Notes: generated by a model not told the origin, from the letters alone. Positions 21,058 through 29,845 are shown, numbered from the stretch's first letter. The stretch: DNA of 64,000 nt from Paraburkholderia xenovorans LB400 (GCF_000013645.1 NC_007952.1:1302001-1366000); one strand, 5' to 3'. Made by a program: numbers and translations.

Positions 21058-21070
21058 GGTCGATGCTCCA

Positions 21071-21095
21071 GAAAATAAAACGCCAGGAGGCGTTT
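21071..21095 (-). terminator. Rho-independent terminator after the mdc operon
   Basis: Read on the minus strand: AAACGCC, loop TCCT, GGCGTTT, then TATTTTC. The 7-bp stem occupies 21078-21095 with a T-rich tail at 21071-21077. It lies between mdcH and the toxin-like gene, immediately before the latter's ribosome site (GGAG about 21067-21070), so it should keep mdc transcription out of that gene. Confidence 0.75.
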
Positions 21096-21216
21096 CGAGG
21101 GATCGGAAGATCCCTGTGGATGATCGTAGCGACGACGAACGGAACCGGGGTAGTGTCCAGGTAAGGCGTGTCCAGGTGTTCACCCGTGGCATGCGGGCGA
21201 ACGAGGCAGGCGTTGC

Positions 21217-22149
21217 TCAGCCGGCATCCAGACGCCGCCGCGCGGTGGCGACGAGTCGATCGAACGGAAAGGTGCTGGCGGCGAGCGCCGTGCTGTCCGG
21301 AAAGTATTCGCGCGCGATGTCGGTCAGGACCTGGCCCGGCGGCGCTTCGATCAGTACGCGCGCGCCCATTTCCTGCATGACCGCGAGCGCGTCGAACCAG
21401 CGTACGGTGTAGCGCATATTGGTTGCGAGATCGTCGCGGATCGCGTCCGCCGTGTATAGAGGGCGGCCGCCGCGATTGCCGACATACGTGCTGTGCGGCG
21501 CATGAAACGGTATTTCCTTTGCGTACGCCACCAACCCGTCCGTGGCCTGCGCGAGCAATTCGCAATGCGAGGGGACGCTCACCGCGAGGCGCGCGGCCTT
21601 GCGCGCGCCTGCGGCCAGCGCGCGTGCGGCGAACGCGTCGAGCGCGTCGTTTGCGCCCGCCACGACGATCTGGCGCGGCGCGTTCACGTTGCCGATATAG
21701 ACATGCTGCCGGTTTTCATCCGCATGCCGCGCGGCGAGCGTTTCCACCTGATATTCGGTCAAACCCGAGATTGCCGCGAGGCCGTAGCCGGACGGGTATG
21801 CGGTCTCCATCAACTCGGCGCGGCGGCGAACCATCTTCAACGCGTCTGCGAAATGAATCGCACCGCAACCGACTGCAGCGGCGTACGCGCCGACGGACAA
21901 ACCCGCGCTGATCTCCGCCACGAGTTGTTCGTCAGCCAGTGCGCGCGTGATCGCCACGCCTGCGACCGTCAGGCCGATCTGCACAGCGACGGTCGAGCGC
22001 AAAGCGTCCGGCGTGTCCAGCGTGAGCACATCGGCGCCGAGCACCTGCGAAGCTTCCTCCAGCGTGTCGCGCACGGCACGGTGCCGCGGCAGACGATGCA
22101 GAAACCCATCGGTCTGCGCGCCTTGTCCCGGAAAAAGCAGGGCGAGCAT
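21217..22149 (-). CDS. mdcH: Malonate decarboxylase epsilon subunit, malonyl-CoA:ACP transacylase
   Basis: The 310-residue acyltransferase loads malonate from malonyl-CoA onto the acyl carrier subunit to prime the decarboxylase cycle. It has the FabD-like fold with LLFPGQGAQ at the N-terminus, the nucleophile elbow GLSVGAYAA, a QIVVAG strand, and the catalytic His in SVPSHCELL. It is the last gene of the mdc operon; its ATG shares a base with the mdcG stop (TGATG), implying coupling. A terminator follows at 21071-21095. Confidence 0.93.
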   Translation of the reverse strand: MLALLFPGQGAQTDGFLHRLPRHRAVRDTLEEASQVLGADVLTLDTPDALRSTVAVQIGLTVAGVAITRALADEQLVAEISAGLSVGAYAAAVGCGAIHFADALKMVRRRAELMETAYPSGYGLAAISGLTEYQVETLAARHADENRQHVYIGNVNAPRQIVVAGANDALDAFAARALAAGARKAARLAVSVPSHCELLAQATDGLVAYAKEIPFHAPHSTYVGNRGGRPLYTADAIRDDLATNMRYTVRWFDALAVMQEMGARVLIEAPPGQVLTDIAREYFPDSTALAASTFPFDRLVATARRRLDAG

Positions 22150-22850
22150 CAGGCGTCGTCGCCGTGCGCCGCCGCGGCCCACGGATCGGCAATCAGGCGC
22201 GGACCGCTTGCGTGGCGCGCCATCACGCGGGGTTTGTCCGCTGCCCATTCGGCCAGCGCCACGCCGCCTGCGGGTGTGTCCAGTTGCGCGTCCACGCGAA
22301 CGCCCGCGCGTTGCGCCAGCGCGTGCAGATAGTCCAGCAAATGAGTCGCGAGGTTTCGCGCGAGCGGTTTTTCAAAGGCTCGGATGAGCAGGTCGAGATC
22401 GCTCGATGCCGTCGCCGTCGGGGTCCGTGTCGCCAGTTCGAAACCGGCGCTGCCGGTCGGTCCCCAGGCGAATGCGCCCAATGGGCCGGCCGCATCGGCC
22501 TGCAACGCGGCGAGTGCGGCGAAAGCGGGCAATGCGGCGCGTCCGGCGAGTGGCGTGCATGACGCGAGCGTTTCCGGCGACACGGCGCTCACCACATCCG
22601 CCGACAACGCCCACGTACCGTAGCGCTGCGACCGCCCGGCGCCGCGCACACCGATCGCGACGAACCCGTCTGCCGCCAGCGCGCGTCTGACCACCGCATA
22701 CGGCGCGCGCTGGAACGCCTCGCGCACCCATGCCGGTTCGGCATCGAAGGTCTGCAGACGTTGCAGGCGCAACAAGTCGTGCGGCCGCCATCGCGCGTCG
22801 CACGACAACGCGTGGTCGATGGCGAACGGCGGCGCGGCGCACACCTGCAT
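22149..22850 (-). CDS. mdcG: Malonate decarboxylase holo-ACP synthase (phosphoribosyl-dephospho-CoA transferase)
   Basis: The 233-residue nucleotidyltransferase attaches the 2'-(5''-phosphoribosyl)-3'-dephospho-CoA prosthetic group to the serine of MdcC. The family hallmark SSDLDLLIR, with two Asp for metal binding, is present, together with the N-terminal RWRPHDLLRL and the VAIGVRGAGRSQRYG motif. The start ATG overlaps the mdcE stop by one base (TAATG), and the stop overlaps mdcH. Length is slightly above the usual ~210. Confidence 0.92.
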   Translation of the reverse strand: MQVCAAPPFAIDHALSCDARWRPHDLLRLQRLQTFDAEPAWVREAFQRAPYAVVRRALAADGFVAIGVRGAGRSQRYGTWALSADVVSAVSPETLASCTPLAGRAALPAFAALAALQADAAGPLGAFAWGPTGSAGFELATRTPTATASSDLDLLIRAFEKPLARNLATHLLDYLHALAQRAGVRVDAQLDTPAGGVALAEWAADKPRVMARHASGPRLIADPWAAAAHGDDA

Positions 22851-23668
22851 TACACGGCATCCCATTGTTCGGCGAGACGTCGGTGCACTTCGATCGACGC
22901 CGCGCGATTCTTCTGCGCCTCCGCCGATTCCAGCCGATGCGCGAGGTTGCGGCGGCCGTCGTCGCGCACGCTGCGAATCTGTGCGGTCAACACCTGGCGC
23001 ACGTGCTCGATCTGCGCGGCGTCCGGCGCGTCGGCATCGACGTCGTCGATCAACTGGTCGAGCAACCCGAGCCTCGCGAACGACGCCATCGAGTACGACA
23101 TCGGCACGATGGTTTCGCCGAGCGCGTCGAGTGCTTCGACCGTGCGGCGCGTGACGCGCGCGGCGGCTTCCTTGCCCATTGCGTGAACCATCGTGCCGGG
23201 CGCGTCGAGCGCGACGATGCGGTTGGCCTGATAGCCGTGCGCGAGGAAAGCGCCAGACATGGCCGGTCCGACGATCAGCGCGATCACCGGATGACCCGCA
23301 TCGCGCGCGCTCGCGTAGGCGTCGACGGCGGCCGCGCAGGCGAGGTGAATGCCGAGCATCTCCTCGCGGTAGCCGTACGCCTGGCTTTTCACGTCGACGA
23401 TCGCCACGATCGGGCGGCGCGTGCCGCTCGCTTCGTCTTGCGCCATCGCTTCGCGCACGGCACGCGCGAGCCGCCAACCCTGTTCGAGGCCGACGACGTT
23501 ATCGGTCGCGCGCGGAAAGCGGTTGGAGGGATCGGGCACGACCGCAAAGAAGTGAGCCGTTTCGCCGCCGAGCGGCGCGTCGGCGCTCCATACGGGCGCC
23601 TGGCTGGCCGATTCGCCGGCAAGCGCCTGGAACCAGCGCGCGCCGCGGCTGGGTTGTACGTCGCTCAT
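22850..23668 (-). CDS. mdcE: Malonate decarboxylase gamma subunit
   Basis: The 272-residue subunit pairs with MdcD to form the carboxyltransferase-like unit that decarboxylates malonyl-S-ACP without biotin. It shows the crotonase-fold pattern with RPIVAIVDVKSQAYGYREEMLGIHLACAAA, IALIVGPAMSGAFLAHG and MVHAMGKEAAARVT, all typical of MdcE. The gene starts at ATG 23668 with an ATGA overlap onto the mdcD stop. A C-terminal helical tail runs to residue 272. Confidence 0.93.
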   Translation of the reverse strand: MSDVQPSRGARWFQALAGESASQAPVWSADAPLGGETAHFFAVVPDPSNRFPRATDNVVGLEQGWRLARAVREAMAQDEASGTRRPIVAIVDVKSQAYGYREEMLGIHLACAAAVDAYASARDAGHPVIALIVGPAMSGAFLAHGYQANRIVALDAPGTMVHAMGKEAAARVTRRTVEALDALGETIVPMSYSMASFARLGLLDQLIDDVDADAPDAAQIEHVRQVLTAQIRSVRDDGRRNLAHRLESAEAQKNRAASIEVHRRLAEQWDAV

Positions 23669-24567
23669 GCCTGCTCCTTGCGCAATGTGTTCTGCACGTG
23701 CTGCACGTTCTGCACGTGATGGTTGAATACGTCGCGCATGGTTTCCGGCGTGACGGTGGCGGGATCGATCTGCGCGAGCCGGTTCAGGAACAGGTCGACC
23801 TGTTCGCTGCGATGCGCGGCCGGCACACCCTGCGCGAACGCGGCATGCACGGCGGCGCGCACCGCGTCGGCGTCGTCGTCGACCAGTTGATCGGCGAGCG
23901 CGGTCGCCGTGCGCTGTTCGCCGCCGATCAGTTGCCACACGCGGCGGCGATCGCTGGCGTCGAGTTCCTCGATACCGGCTTCCTGTTCGATCACCTCGGG
24001 GCCGTTCATGCCGAGCCGCCCCTGCTTCGTGACGACCAGATACGAGCACAACGCCGCGGCCAGCGACATGCCGCCGAAGCAGCCGACCATGCCCGCGATC
24101 ACGCCGACCACCGGCACATGCCGGCGCAACGCGACGATGGCCGCCTGAATCTCCGCGATCACCGCGAGGCCGAGGTTGGCTTCCTGCAACCGCACGCCGC
24201 CCGTTTCGAACAGCACGACCGGCCGCACGATCTTGCCGCGTTCGCAGTCGCGCAACGCCAGTTCGAGCGCGGCGGCGATCTTGCTGCCCGACACTTCGCC
24301 GATGCTGCCGCCCTGGAACGCGGATTCGATCGCGGCGACCACGGCGGGCTCGCCGCCGATGGTGCCGCGCGCGATCACGCAGCCGTCGTCCGCCTGGCAG
24401 ACGACGCCTTGCAGCGGCAGCCACGGCGATTCGATCCTGTCGAACGGGCCGAGCAGTTCGCGGAAGGTGCCCGCATCCAGCAGCGAGCGGGCGCGTTCGC
24501 GCGCCGGCAGTTCAATGAAACTTTCGCGCAGCAGCGGCGCGGGATGGGTGCTCGCGACCGTGTTCAT
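23665..24567 (-). CDS. mdcD: Malonate decarboxylase beta subunit
   Basis: The 300-residue subunit is the partner of MdcE in the biotin-independent decarboxylase. It resembles the acetyl-CoA carboxylase beta subunit but lacks the zinc ribbon. Characteristic segments are SFIELPARERARSLLDAGTFRELLGPFDRIESPWLPLQ, GTIGGEPAVVAAIESAFQGGSIGEVSG, and VGVIAGMVGCFGGMSLAAALCSYLV. Start overlaps the mdcC stop (ATGA) and the stop overlaps the mdcE start. The last ~20 residues carry repeated HVQNVQHVQN, encoded by a short imperfect DNA repeat around 23692-23720. Confidence 0.93.
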   Translation of the reverse strand: MNTVASTHPAPLLRESFIELPARERARSLLDAGTFRELLGPFDRIESPWLPLQGVVCQADDGCVIARGTIGGEPAVVAAIESAFQGGSIGEVSGSKIAAALELALRDCERGKIVRPVVLFETGGVRLQEANLGLAVIAEIQAAIVALRRHVPVVGVIAGMVGCFGGMSLAAALCSYLVVTKQGRLGMNGPEVIEQEAGIEELDASDRRRVWQLIGGEQRTATALADQLVDDDADAVRAAVHAAFAQGVPAAHRSEQVDLFLNRLAQIDPATVTPETMRDVFNHHVQNVQHVQNTLRKEQA

Positions 24568-24878
24568 GCATCGTCTCCCTGTTCGGCGGCTTCGACGGCT
24601 TCGGCGAGCCGCAACGCGACCACGCCGGGCGTCGCGCCGAAGTCGTTGATTTCGATTTGCGCGGCGCCGTCGTAGCGGGTGAAAAAACGGTCGAGCACGC
24701 TTTTCCAGATGTGGCTGTAGCCGTCGACGCTGGTGCGCACGACCACGTGCGCTGCCAGCGCGCCAGCCTGATCGGCGGGCGAGAGCAGCACCTCCAGATC
24801 GCCCGAGCCCACCACGCCGACATGCGCGCGGGTCGTGACGGCGCGTTGCGCCGGATAGTCGAAGGTCAGATGTTCCAT
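24564..24878 (-). CDS. mdcC: Malonate decarboxylase acyl carrier subunit delta
   Basis: The 104-residue carrier holds malonyl and acetyl groups as thioesters on its phosphoribosyl-dephospho-CoA arm. The attachment serine is S25 in VGVVGSGDLEVLL, matching the known position. The C-terminal FTRYDGAAQIEINDFGATPGVVALRLAEA is the family signature. Start at ATG 24878, which lies inside the 3' end of mdcB (13-nt overlap). A longer upstream open frame is only an out-of-frame shadow of mdcB. Confidence 0.93.
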   Translation of the reverse strand: MEHLTFDYPAQRAVTTRAHVGVVGSGDLEVLLSPADQAGALAAHVVVRTSVDGYSHIWKSVLDRFFTRYDGAAQIEINDFGATPGVVALRLAEAVEAAEQGDDA

Positions 24879-25801
24879 GTGTCCGGGCTCCCGTTGGCGT
24901 CGTGATGGGCCAGCATGTCGAGAAAGAGGGTGGCGGCGAGCAGATCGGCTGCGCCGCCGGGCGATGCGTTGAGCGTCAGCAGGTTGCGTTCGAGTGCGGC
25001 GAGCGCTTCGAGGCCCGCAGGCGTCGAACTGCCGCCCGCGTCCAGCACGCGTTGCGCGCCGTGTTGTCCGGCATGCAAACCGGGCAACCCCGCGCGATGC
25101 AGCAGGCAGGTGTCGTCCAGCTTTGCCATGATCGAGAGCAGCGTGTCGAGGCGCGCGGCGTTTTCGTCGATGCCTCGCTCGCGCGCCGCGAGCAACGCAG
25201 GCAGGCCGACCTCGATGACGTGCGGAAAGCCGTCTTGCGCTTCGCGGCGCGCGCCGCCGACGTGATAGCGCTGACGTGCGCGTTCGCCGTGACTGTCGGA
25301 GGGCGCGGCGAAGCGGTCCGGAAAGCACGCGATCTGCGCGGCGCCCGTGCAGATCCGCGCCGCGTTCAGACGCATCGCACCAGCGGGCAGCGATGCGCCC
25401 GCGACCAGCAGCCCGATAATCCAGATCGCGCCGCGATGCGCGTTGCTGCCGCCCGTGGCGTGCAGCATGTCGAGTTCGCCGGCGCGGCCGATCTGTGCGA
25501 GCTCGGTGCGCAACAACGCAGACGGTTCGCCGCGGCGGCGCGCCGCGCGCGCGAGTGTCGCAAAGGTCGGTTCGAGCGCGTGCGCCGAGCGCAGCATGGT
25601 GTCGAGATCGAGGTCGCGATGGGCGCCGCTGCCGCGCCGGTCGACCAGCGCAGGTTTGGGGGTGAGCTGGGCTTCGTCGATCAGCGCGGAGATGGCGTAG
25701 CGCGCGAGTTGCGCGTCGGAAAGCGTGCGCGCAGCGTTACCGCGTGGCGCGGGCGCTTCCTCTCGCACACTCTCTCGCGCACACGAAATGCCGGGCGCCA
25801 T
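24866..25801 (-). CDS. mdcB: Triphosphoribosyl-dephospho-CoA synthase
   Basis: The 311-residue enzyme makes 2'-(5''-triphosphoribosyl)-3'-dephospho-CoA from ATP and dephospho-CoA, the precursor of the MdcC prosthetic group. Family motifs: TPKPALVDRRGSGAHRDLDLDTMLRSA, ATGGSNAHRGAIWIIGLLVA and KLDDTCLLHRAGLPGL. Start chosen at ATG 25801, which lies just after the mdcA stop with AGGAG eight bases upstream; an in-frame start further up would overlap mdcA. The N-terminal ~25 residues are poorly conserved. Confidence 0.92.
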   Translation of the reverse strand: MAPGISCARESVREEAPAPRGNAARTLSDAQLARYAISALIDEAQLTPKPALVDRRGSGAHRDLDLDTMLRSAHALEPTFATLARAARRRGEPSALLRTELAQIGRAGELDMLHATGGSNAHRGAIWIIGLLVAGASLPAGAMRLNAARICTGAAQIACFPDRFAAPSDSHGERARQRYHVGGARREAQDGFPHVIEVGLPALLAARERGIDENAARLDTLLSIMAKLDDTCLLHRAGLPGLHAGQHGAQRVLDAGGSSTPAGLEALAALERNLLTLNASPGGAADLLAATLFLDMLAHHDANGSPDTWNI

Positions 25802-25803
25802 GC

Positions 25804-27465
25804 TCACCAGCTCCTGAAGCGCGCGGGCGGCTCGTACAGGCCACCCGACCACGTCACCAGATCGTCGATGCTGCGCGCCGCCAGCAGCGAGCGCTTGGCC
25901 TCGCCGCGACGAATGCCCAGGTCCTCCGGATACGCGACGATGCCGCGCCGGCGCAACTCCGCGGTCTTCTCCGGTCTGGCGCGCAGCCCGATCGGCGTCA
26001 CGCCGGCCACGGCCGCGATCGCCGCGCGCCGCTCGTCGATGCCTTCGGCCTTGTGCAGATGCGCGATGCCTTCCTCGGTGACGACATGGCTGACGTCGTC
26101 GCCGTAGATCATCACGGGTGCGATCGGCATGCCGCTTTTCGCGCCGACCGCGACGGCGTCGAGTTCATCGACGAAGGTCGGCTCGCCGCCTTTCTTGTAG
26201 GTCTCGGCCATCTGCACGACGAGTTTGTGGCCACGCGACACCGGGCCCTCGTCGCGCAGCAGCTTGAGCCACGCCTGGCTCGAATGACGCCGGCCGCGCG
26301 GATCGTGGCCCATGTTCGGCGCGCCGCCGAATCCGGCGAGACGCCCGCGCGTGACGGTCGACGAATTCGCGTCCGCGTCGATCTGCAGGGTCGAGCCGAT
26401 GAACAGATCGACGCCGTATTGCCCGGCCAGCTGGCACAGCACGCGGTTCGAGCGCAGGCTGCCGTCGCTGCCGGTGAAGAACACGTCGGGACGCGCCTCG
26501 ATATACGCCTCCATGCCGACTTCGCTGCCGAAGCAATGAATGCTGTCGACCCAGCCCGATTCGATCGCGGGAATCATGGTGGGATGCGGATTGAGCGTCC
26601 AGTTGCGGCAGATCTTGCCTTTCAGGCCGAGCGACTCGCCGTAGGTGGGCAGCAGCAGTTCGATCGCGGCCGTATCGAAACCAATGCCGTGATTCAGGGA
26701 CGTTACGCCGTACGGTTCGTAAATGCCGCGAATCACCATCATCGCCGTGAGCACCTGCAGGTCGCCGATATGGCGCGGATCGCGCGTGAACAGCGGCTCG
26801 ACGGCGAACGGCCGGTCCGCCTGCACGACCACGTCCACCCATGAACCCGGAATGTCCACGCGCGGCAATTCGTCGACGATCTCGTTGACCTGCACGATCA
26901 CGATGCCATGACGGAAGGCGGCCGCCTCGGCGATGGTGGGCGTGTCTTCGGTATTCGCGCCGGTGTACAGATTGCCGTGGCGGTCGGCCTTTTCCGCGCA
27001 CAGCAGCGCGACGTGCGGCGTGAGATCCACGAACATGCGCGCGTACAACTCCACGTACGTATAGATCGCGCCGATTTCCAGCTGGCCGTCTTCGAGCAGT
27101 TGCGCGACCCGCAGACTTTGCGGGCCGGCAAACGAGAAGTCGACTTTGTGCGCGATGCCGCGCTCGAATAGCGTCAGGTGCTCGGGACGGCCAATGCTCG
27201 AAATCAGCAGATGCACGTCGTGAATCTTTTGCGGATCGACCCTGGCGAGCGAGCGGGACAGGAAGTCGGCCTGCTTCTGGTTGTCGCCTTCGAGCGCGAC
27301 ACGGTCGCCCGGTTGAATCAGCATTTCGAGCGCCTCGACGATACGGCCCGGCGGCAGCACACCGTCTTCGAGCCAGGGGGCGATGGCCGCGAGGCGACGG
27401 TTCTTTTCGTCGCGGCGCGTGGTCCACGAACGCGCGGGGGGTGACGTTTCGGCGGGTCGGTTCAT
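25804..27465 (-). CDS. mdcA: Malonate decarboxylase alpha subunit (acetyl-ACP:malonate ACP transferase)
   Basis: The 553-residue CoA-transferase-like subunit swaps the acetyl group on MdcC for free malonate, so that malonate becomes bound for decarboxylation. It follows the MdcA family along its whole length: RLAAIAPWLEDGVLPPGRIVEALEMLIQPGDRVALEGDNQKQADFL, YGVTSLNHGIGFDTAAIELLLPTYGESLGLKGKICRNWTLNPHPTMIPAIESGWV, CFGSEVGMEAYIEARPDVFFTGSDGSLRSNR, and VVTEEGIAHL near the C-terminus. First structural gene of the operon, 9 nt behind the GntR regulator gene. Confidence 0.95.
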   Translation of the reverse strand: MNRPAETSPPARSWTTRRDEKNRRLAAIAPWLEDGVLPPGRIVEALEMLIQPGDRVALEGDNQKQADFLSRSLARVDPQKIHDVHLLISSIGRPEHLTLFERGIAHKVDFSFAGPQSLRVAQLLEDGQLEIGAIYTYVELYARMFVDLTPHVALLCAEKADRHGNLYTGANTEDTPTIAEAAAFRHGIVIVQVNEIVDELPRVDIPGSWVDVVVQADRPFAVEPLFTRDPRHIGDLQVLTAMMVIRGIYEPYGVTSLNHGIGFDTAAIELLLPTYGESLGLKGKICRNWTLNPHPTMIPAIESGWVDSIHCFGSEVGMEAYIEARPDVFFTGSDGSLRSNRVLCQLAGQYGVDLFIGSTLQIDADANSSTVTRGRLAGFGGAPNMGHDPRGRRHSSQAWLKLLRDEGPVSRGHKLVVQMAETYKKGGEPTFVDELDAVAVGAKSGMPIAPVMIYGDDVSHVVTEEGIAHLHKAEGIDERRAAIAAVAGVTPIGLRARPEKTAELRRRGIVAYPEDLGIRRGEAKRSLLAARSIDDLVTWSGGLYEPPARFRSW

Positions 27466-27474
27466 CGGCTTCTC

Positions 27475-28248
27475 TCAGTTCCCGGTGGTGGCGCGCGGGG
27501 GTCTGCCGCGCGGCCTGGGTTGATTCGCGTGCGCGGCTTCGGCCTGTGCGCGCTCGGTCAGGAAACGGTAAAGCAGGTCGCCCGTGCCCAGCAGATGCGC
27601 GACGACCAGTTGCTGCGCGGCGGCAATGTCGCGGCGCAGCACGGCATCGAGCAGGGCGGCGTGTTCATTGTCGGACTCGCCCTTGTACGACGGCAAGCCA
27701 AACTTCAGGCGCAGATATCGTTCACCGCGCCGGTGCAGCGTGCCGATCATGTCCTCGAGCTGCGGACGGGCAGCGGGCGCATACAGACTCATGTGAAACG
27801 CGACATTGCGCTCGACGTACAGCGAAGGGTCGGCCTCGCGTTCGGCGGCGCGGCACAAATTGGCGCTTTTGCGCAGCGTGGCAGCGGTGTGACGGGGAAT
27901 GGCCAGGCCGATGGCGAGGCTCTCCAGCGCCGAGCGGATCTCGTAGATTTCGCGTGCTTCTTCCGCCGACAAAGGCGCGACCGTGGCGCCTTTATGCACC
28001 GCCGCTTTGGCCCAACCCTCGCTCTCCAGTTGACGCAAGGCTTCGCGCACGGGAATTGCGCTGACCGAAAAGTGCCGCGCGATCGCGTCCTGCCGCAGCG
28101 GCGCACCCGGCGCCAGCGTACCGTTGACAATCGCCTCGCGCAGCGCCTCCGCGATCACGCGGGACGTGCTTTCGCGCGGCGCCGCCGCGGGTAAAAGCGG
28201 GCTGCGCGCCGGGGCGTCCAGGGGAAAACCATCTATTGCGTCGCTCAT
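27475..28248 (-). CDS. GntR-family (FCD) regulator of the mdc operon, MdcY-like
   Basis: The 257-residue regulator has an N-terminal winged helix (RVIAEALREAIVNGTLAPGAPLRQDAIARHFSVSAIPVREALRQLESEGW) and an FCD effector domain. That domain contains the metal/ligand His residues of the family (NVAFHMSLY, SDNEHAALLDAVLRRD). A basic tail RPRGRPPRA ends the protein, an AT-hook-like sequence. Its stop is 9 nt before mdcA, so it is the first gene of the operon and probably autoregulated. In Acinetobacter a GntR protein, MdcY, represses mdc with malonate as inducer; I infer the same here. Confidence 0.85.
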   Translation of the reverse strand: MSDAIDGFPLDAPARSPLLPAAAPRESTSRVIAEALREAIVNGTLAPGAPLRQDAIARHFSVSAIPVREALRQLESEGWAKAAVHKGATVAPLSAEEAREIYEIRSALESLAIGLAIPRHTAATLRKSANLCRAAEREADPSLYVERNVAFHMSLYAPAARPQLEDMIGTLHRRGERYLRLKFGLPSYKGESDNEHAALLDAVLRRDIAAAQQLVVAHLLGTGDLLYRFLTERAQAEAAHANQPRPRGRPPRATTGN

Positions 28249-28259
28249 AAGATCAAATA

Positions 28260-28269
28260 TTATATATAA
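28260..28269. promoter_or_regulatory. AT-rich palindrome, candidate operator of the GntR regulator
   Basis: TTATATATAA is a perfect 10-bp palindrome about 12 bp upstream of the regulator ATG, in the 177-bp region between the mdc operon and the divergent MFS gene. It stands out in very GC-rich DNA and could also serve as a -10 region. Binding by the GntR protein is inferred from position only. Confidence 0.4.
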
Positions 28270-28425
28270 AAAGACGCGATTTACAGGCGGGCAAACCCGA
28301 AATTTTTTCGCCGCTCTGTCCGTGGCGTCCTCTGACTGACTGGTCTTGCGAGGACGCCCGGTTCATCGACAAACGCGCCAATCCGTTGTTTCCATTACGT
28401 ACGCCAACCGTTGGGCCGGAGGAGC

Positions 28426-29727
28426 ATGATGAATTCACTAACCGACCGCACGTCGGTCACGCGGCGCCGCACGCCGCTGAATCGTTCGCAGATCGCAGGT
28501 TTCTGGGGCGCGTGGGCAGGCTGGACGCTCGACGGGATGGACTCGTTCATCTATGCGCTGGTGCTGACGCCGGCTTTGACCGAGTTGCTGCCGCGCTCGG
28601 GCTATGCGGCCACGCCGGCGAATGTCGGTCTCGCCGGCTCGATCCTGTTCGCGCTGTTTCTGGTCGGGTGGGGACTGTCGTTCATCTGGGGGCCGCTCGC
28701 CGATCGCTTCGGCCGCACCAAGGTGCTGGCCGGCACCATCTTCACGTTCGCGATTTTCACGGGGCTCGCGGCGACCTCGCACAACGTATGGGAACTCGGC
28801 ATCTATCGCTTCATTGCGGGGGTTGGCATCGGCGGCGAGTGGGCGCTGGCCGGCACGTATGTAGCGGAAGCATGGCCGGAAGATCGCCGCAAGATGGGCG
28901 CCGGTTATCTGCAAACGGGCTACTACGCCGGGTTCTTCCTTGCCGCGGCGCTGAACTACACGGTTGGCGTGCATTACGGCTGGCGCGCGATGTTCCTGAC
29001 CGGCGCCGTGCCGGTGGTGGTCGCGATTCTGATCCTGCTGCGCGTGAAAGAGTCGGAGAAGTGGCAGAAGGCCGAGGCGCGCACCGTACGCACCAGGCCG
29101 CTGCGCGAAATCATGGGGCCGGCGTATCGACGCCGCACCTGGGTCGCGTGCATCCTGCTGACGATCGCCATCATCGGGTTGTGGGCCGGCGCGGTGTACG
29201 AACCGTCCGCCGTGATCCAGCTGGCGACCAAAGCCGGCATGGCCAAAAACGACGCGATCAGAACGGCGTCGCTGGCCACGGGTCTCCTGTCCATTGCGAC
29301 GATCCTCGGCTGTCTTGCGTTGCCGCCGCTTGCCGAGCGCATCGGCCGCAAGAAGACGCTGGCGATCTACTTCCTGGGCATGGCGGTCGCGATCGTCGGC
29401 AGTTTCGGCTGGGCGTTCTACTTGCCCAACGGACTCGCGCCGTTCATTGCGTGGCTCTTCGTGCTGGGGTTCTTCGGCGGCAATTTCGCGCTGTTCAGCC
29501 TGTGGCTGCCGGAGCAGTTCGAAACCCGCGTGCGGGCGACGGCGTTTGCGTTCTGCACCTCGTTCGGGCGGTTCGTCGGCGCGGGCGTCAACTTTCTGCT
29601 CGGCGCGGCGGTGCTACACATGCATACGCTCGGCGTGCCGGTGGCGTTGACGGCGCTCGCGTTCATCGTCGGGCTGTTCGTGATTCCATTCGCGCCGGAG
29701 ACGCGGGGCGAGGTGTTGCCGCAGTAA
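28426..29727 (+). CDS. MFS transporter, probable malonate/carboxylate:H+ symporter
   Basis: The 433-residue protein has 12 predicted membrane helices and MFS signatures: DGMDSFIYALVLTPAL in helix 1, GPLADRFGRTKVL in loop 2-3, GVGIGGEWALAGTYVAEAWPEDRRKMGAGYLQTGYYAGFFLAAALNY, and PLAERIGRKK. These place it in the sialate/aromatic-acid:H+ symporter group. It is divergent from the mdc operon, which lacks the usual transporter genes mdcLM or mdcF. Malonate import is therefore the likely role, by context. GGAGGAG precedes ATG 28426; ATG 28429 is an alternative. Confidence 0.82.
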   Translation: MMNSLTDRTSVTRRRTPLNRSQIAGFWGAWAGWTLDGMDSFIYALVLTPALTELLPRSGYAATPANVGLAGSILFALFLVGWGLSFIWGPLADRFGRTKVLAGTIFTFAIFTGLAATSHNVWELGIYRFIAGVGIGGEWALAGTYVAEAWPEDRRKMGAGYLQTGYYAGFFLAAALNYTVGVHYGWRAMFLTGAVPVVVAILILLRVKESEKWQKAEARTVRTRPLREIMGPAYRRRTWVACILLTIAIIGLWAGAVYEPSAVIQLATKAGMAKNDAIRTASLATGLLSIATILGCLALPPLAERIGRKKTLAIYFLGMAVAIVGSFGWAFYLPNGLAPFIAWLFVLGFFGGNFALFSLWLPEQFETRVRATAFAFCTSFGRFVGAGVNFLLGAAVLHMHTLGVPVALTALAFIVGLFVIPFAPETRGEVLPQ

Positions 29728-29825
29728 GGTTGGCCGTTCGGCCGAGTGGCGGGAGGAACTGCAAGCGGGCATCCTTTCCATCGGTTAGAGACGTAGTTTT
29801 TTCTGCGGTTTCGAATGGGCCAATC

Positions 29826-29845
29826 TGTACAGAATCCGGTACAAT
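29826..29845 (+). promoter_or_regulatory. Candidate YefM-YoeB operator with -10 element
   Basis: TGTACA (29826-29831) and GGTACA (29838-29843) have centres exactly 12 bp apart. The Escherichia coli yefM operator also has two TGTACA-core repeats with 12-bp centre spacing. The second repeat overlaps TACAAT (29840-29845), a good -10 hexamer, so binding would block the promoter. The -35 is weak. Start of transcription near 29852 would leave a leader of about 140 nt. Confidence 0.6.

Noticed and set aside
21058..21240. hrp/PIP-box (TTCG-N16-TTCG) upstream of the toxin-like gene
   Set aside because: I looked for it on the minus strand because the protein resembles a type III effector, but no pair with the right spacing is present.
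22730..26844. Long plus-strand frames opposite the mdc genes
   Set aside because: Antisense shadows of GC-rich coding sequence; composition is R/A/H-rich and no motif is present.
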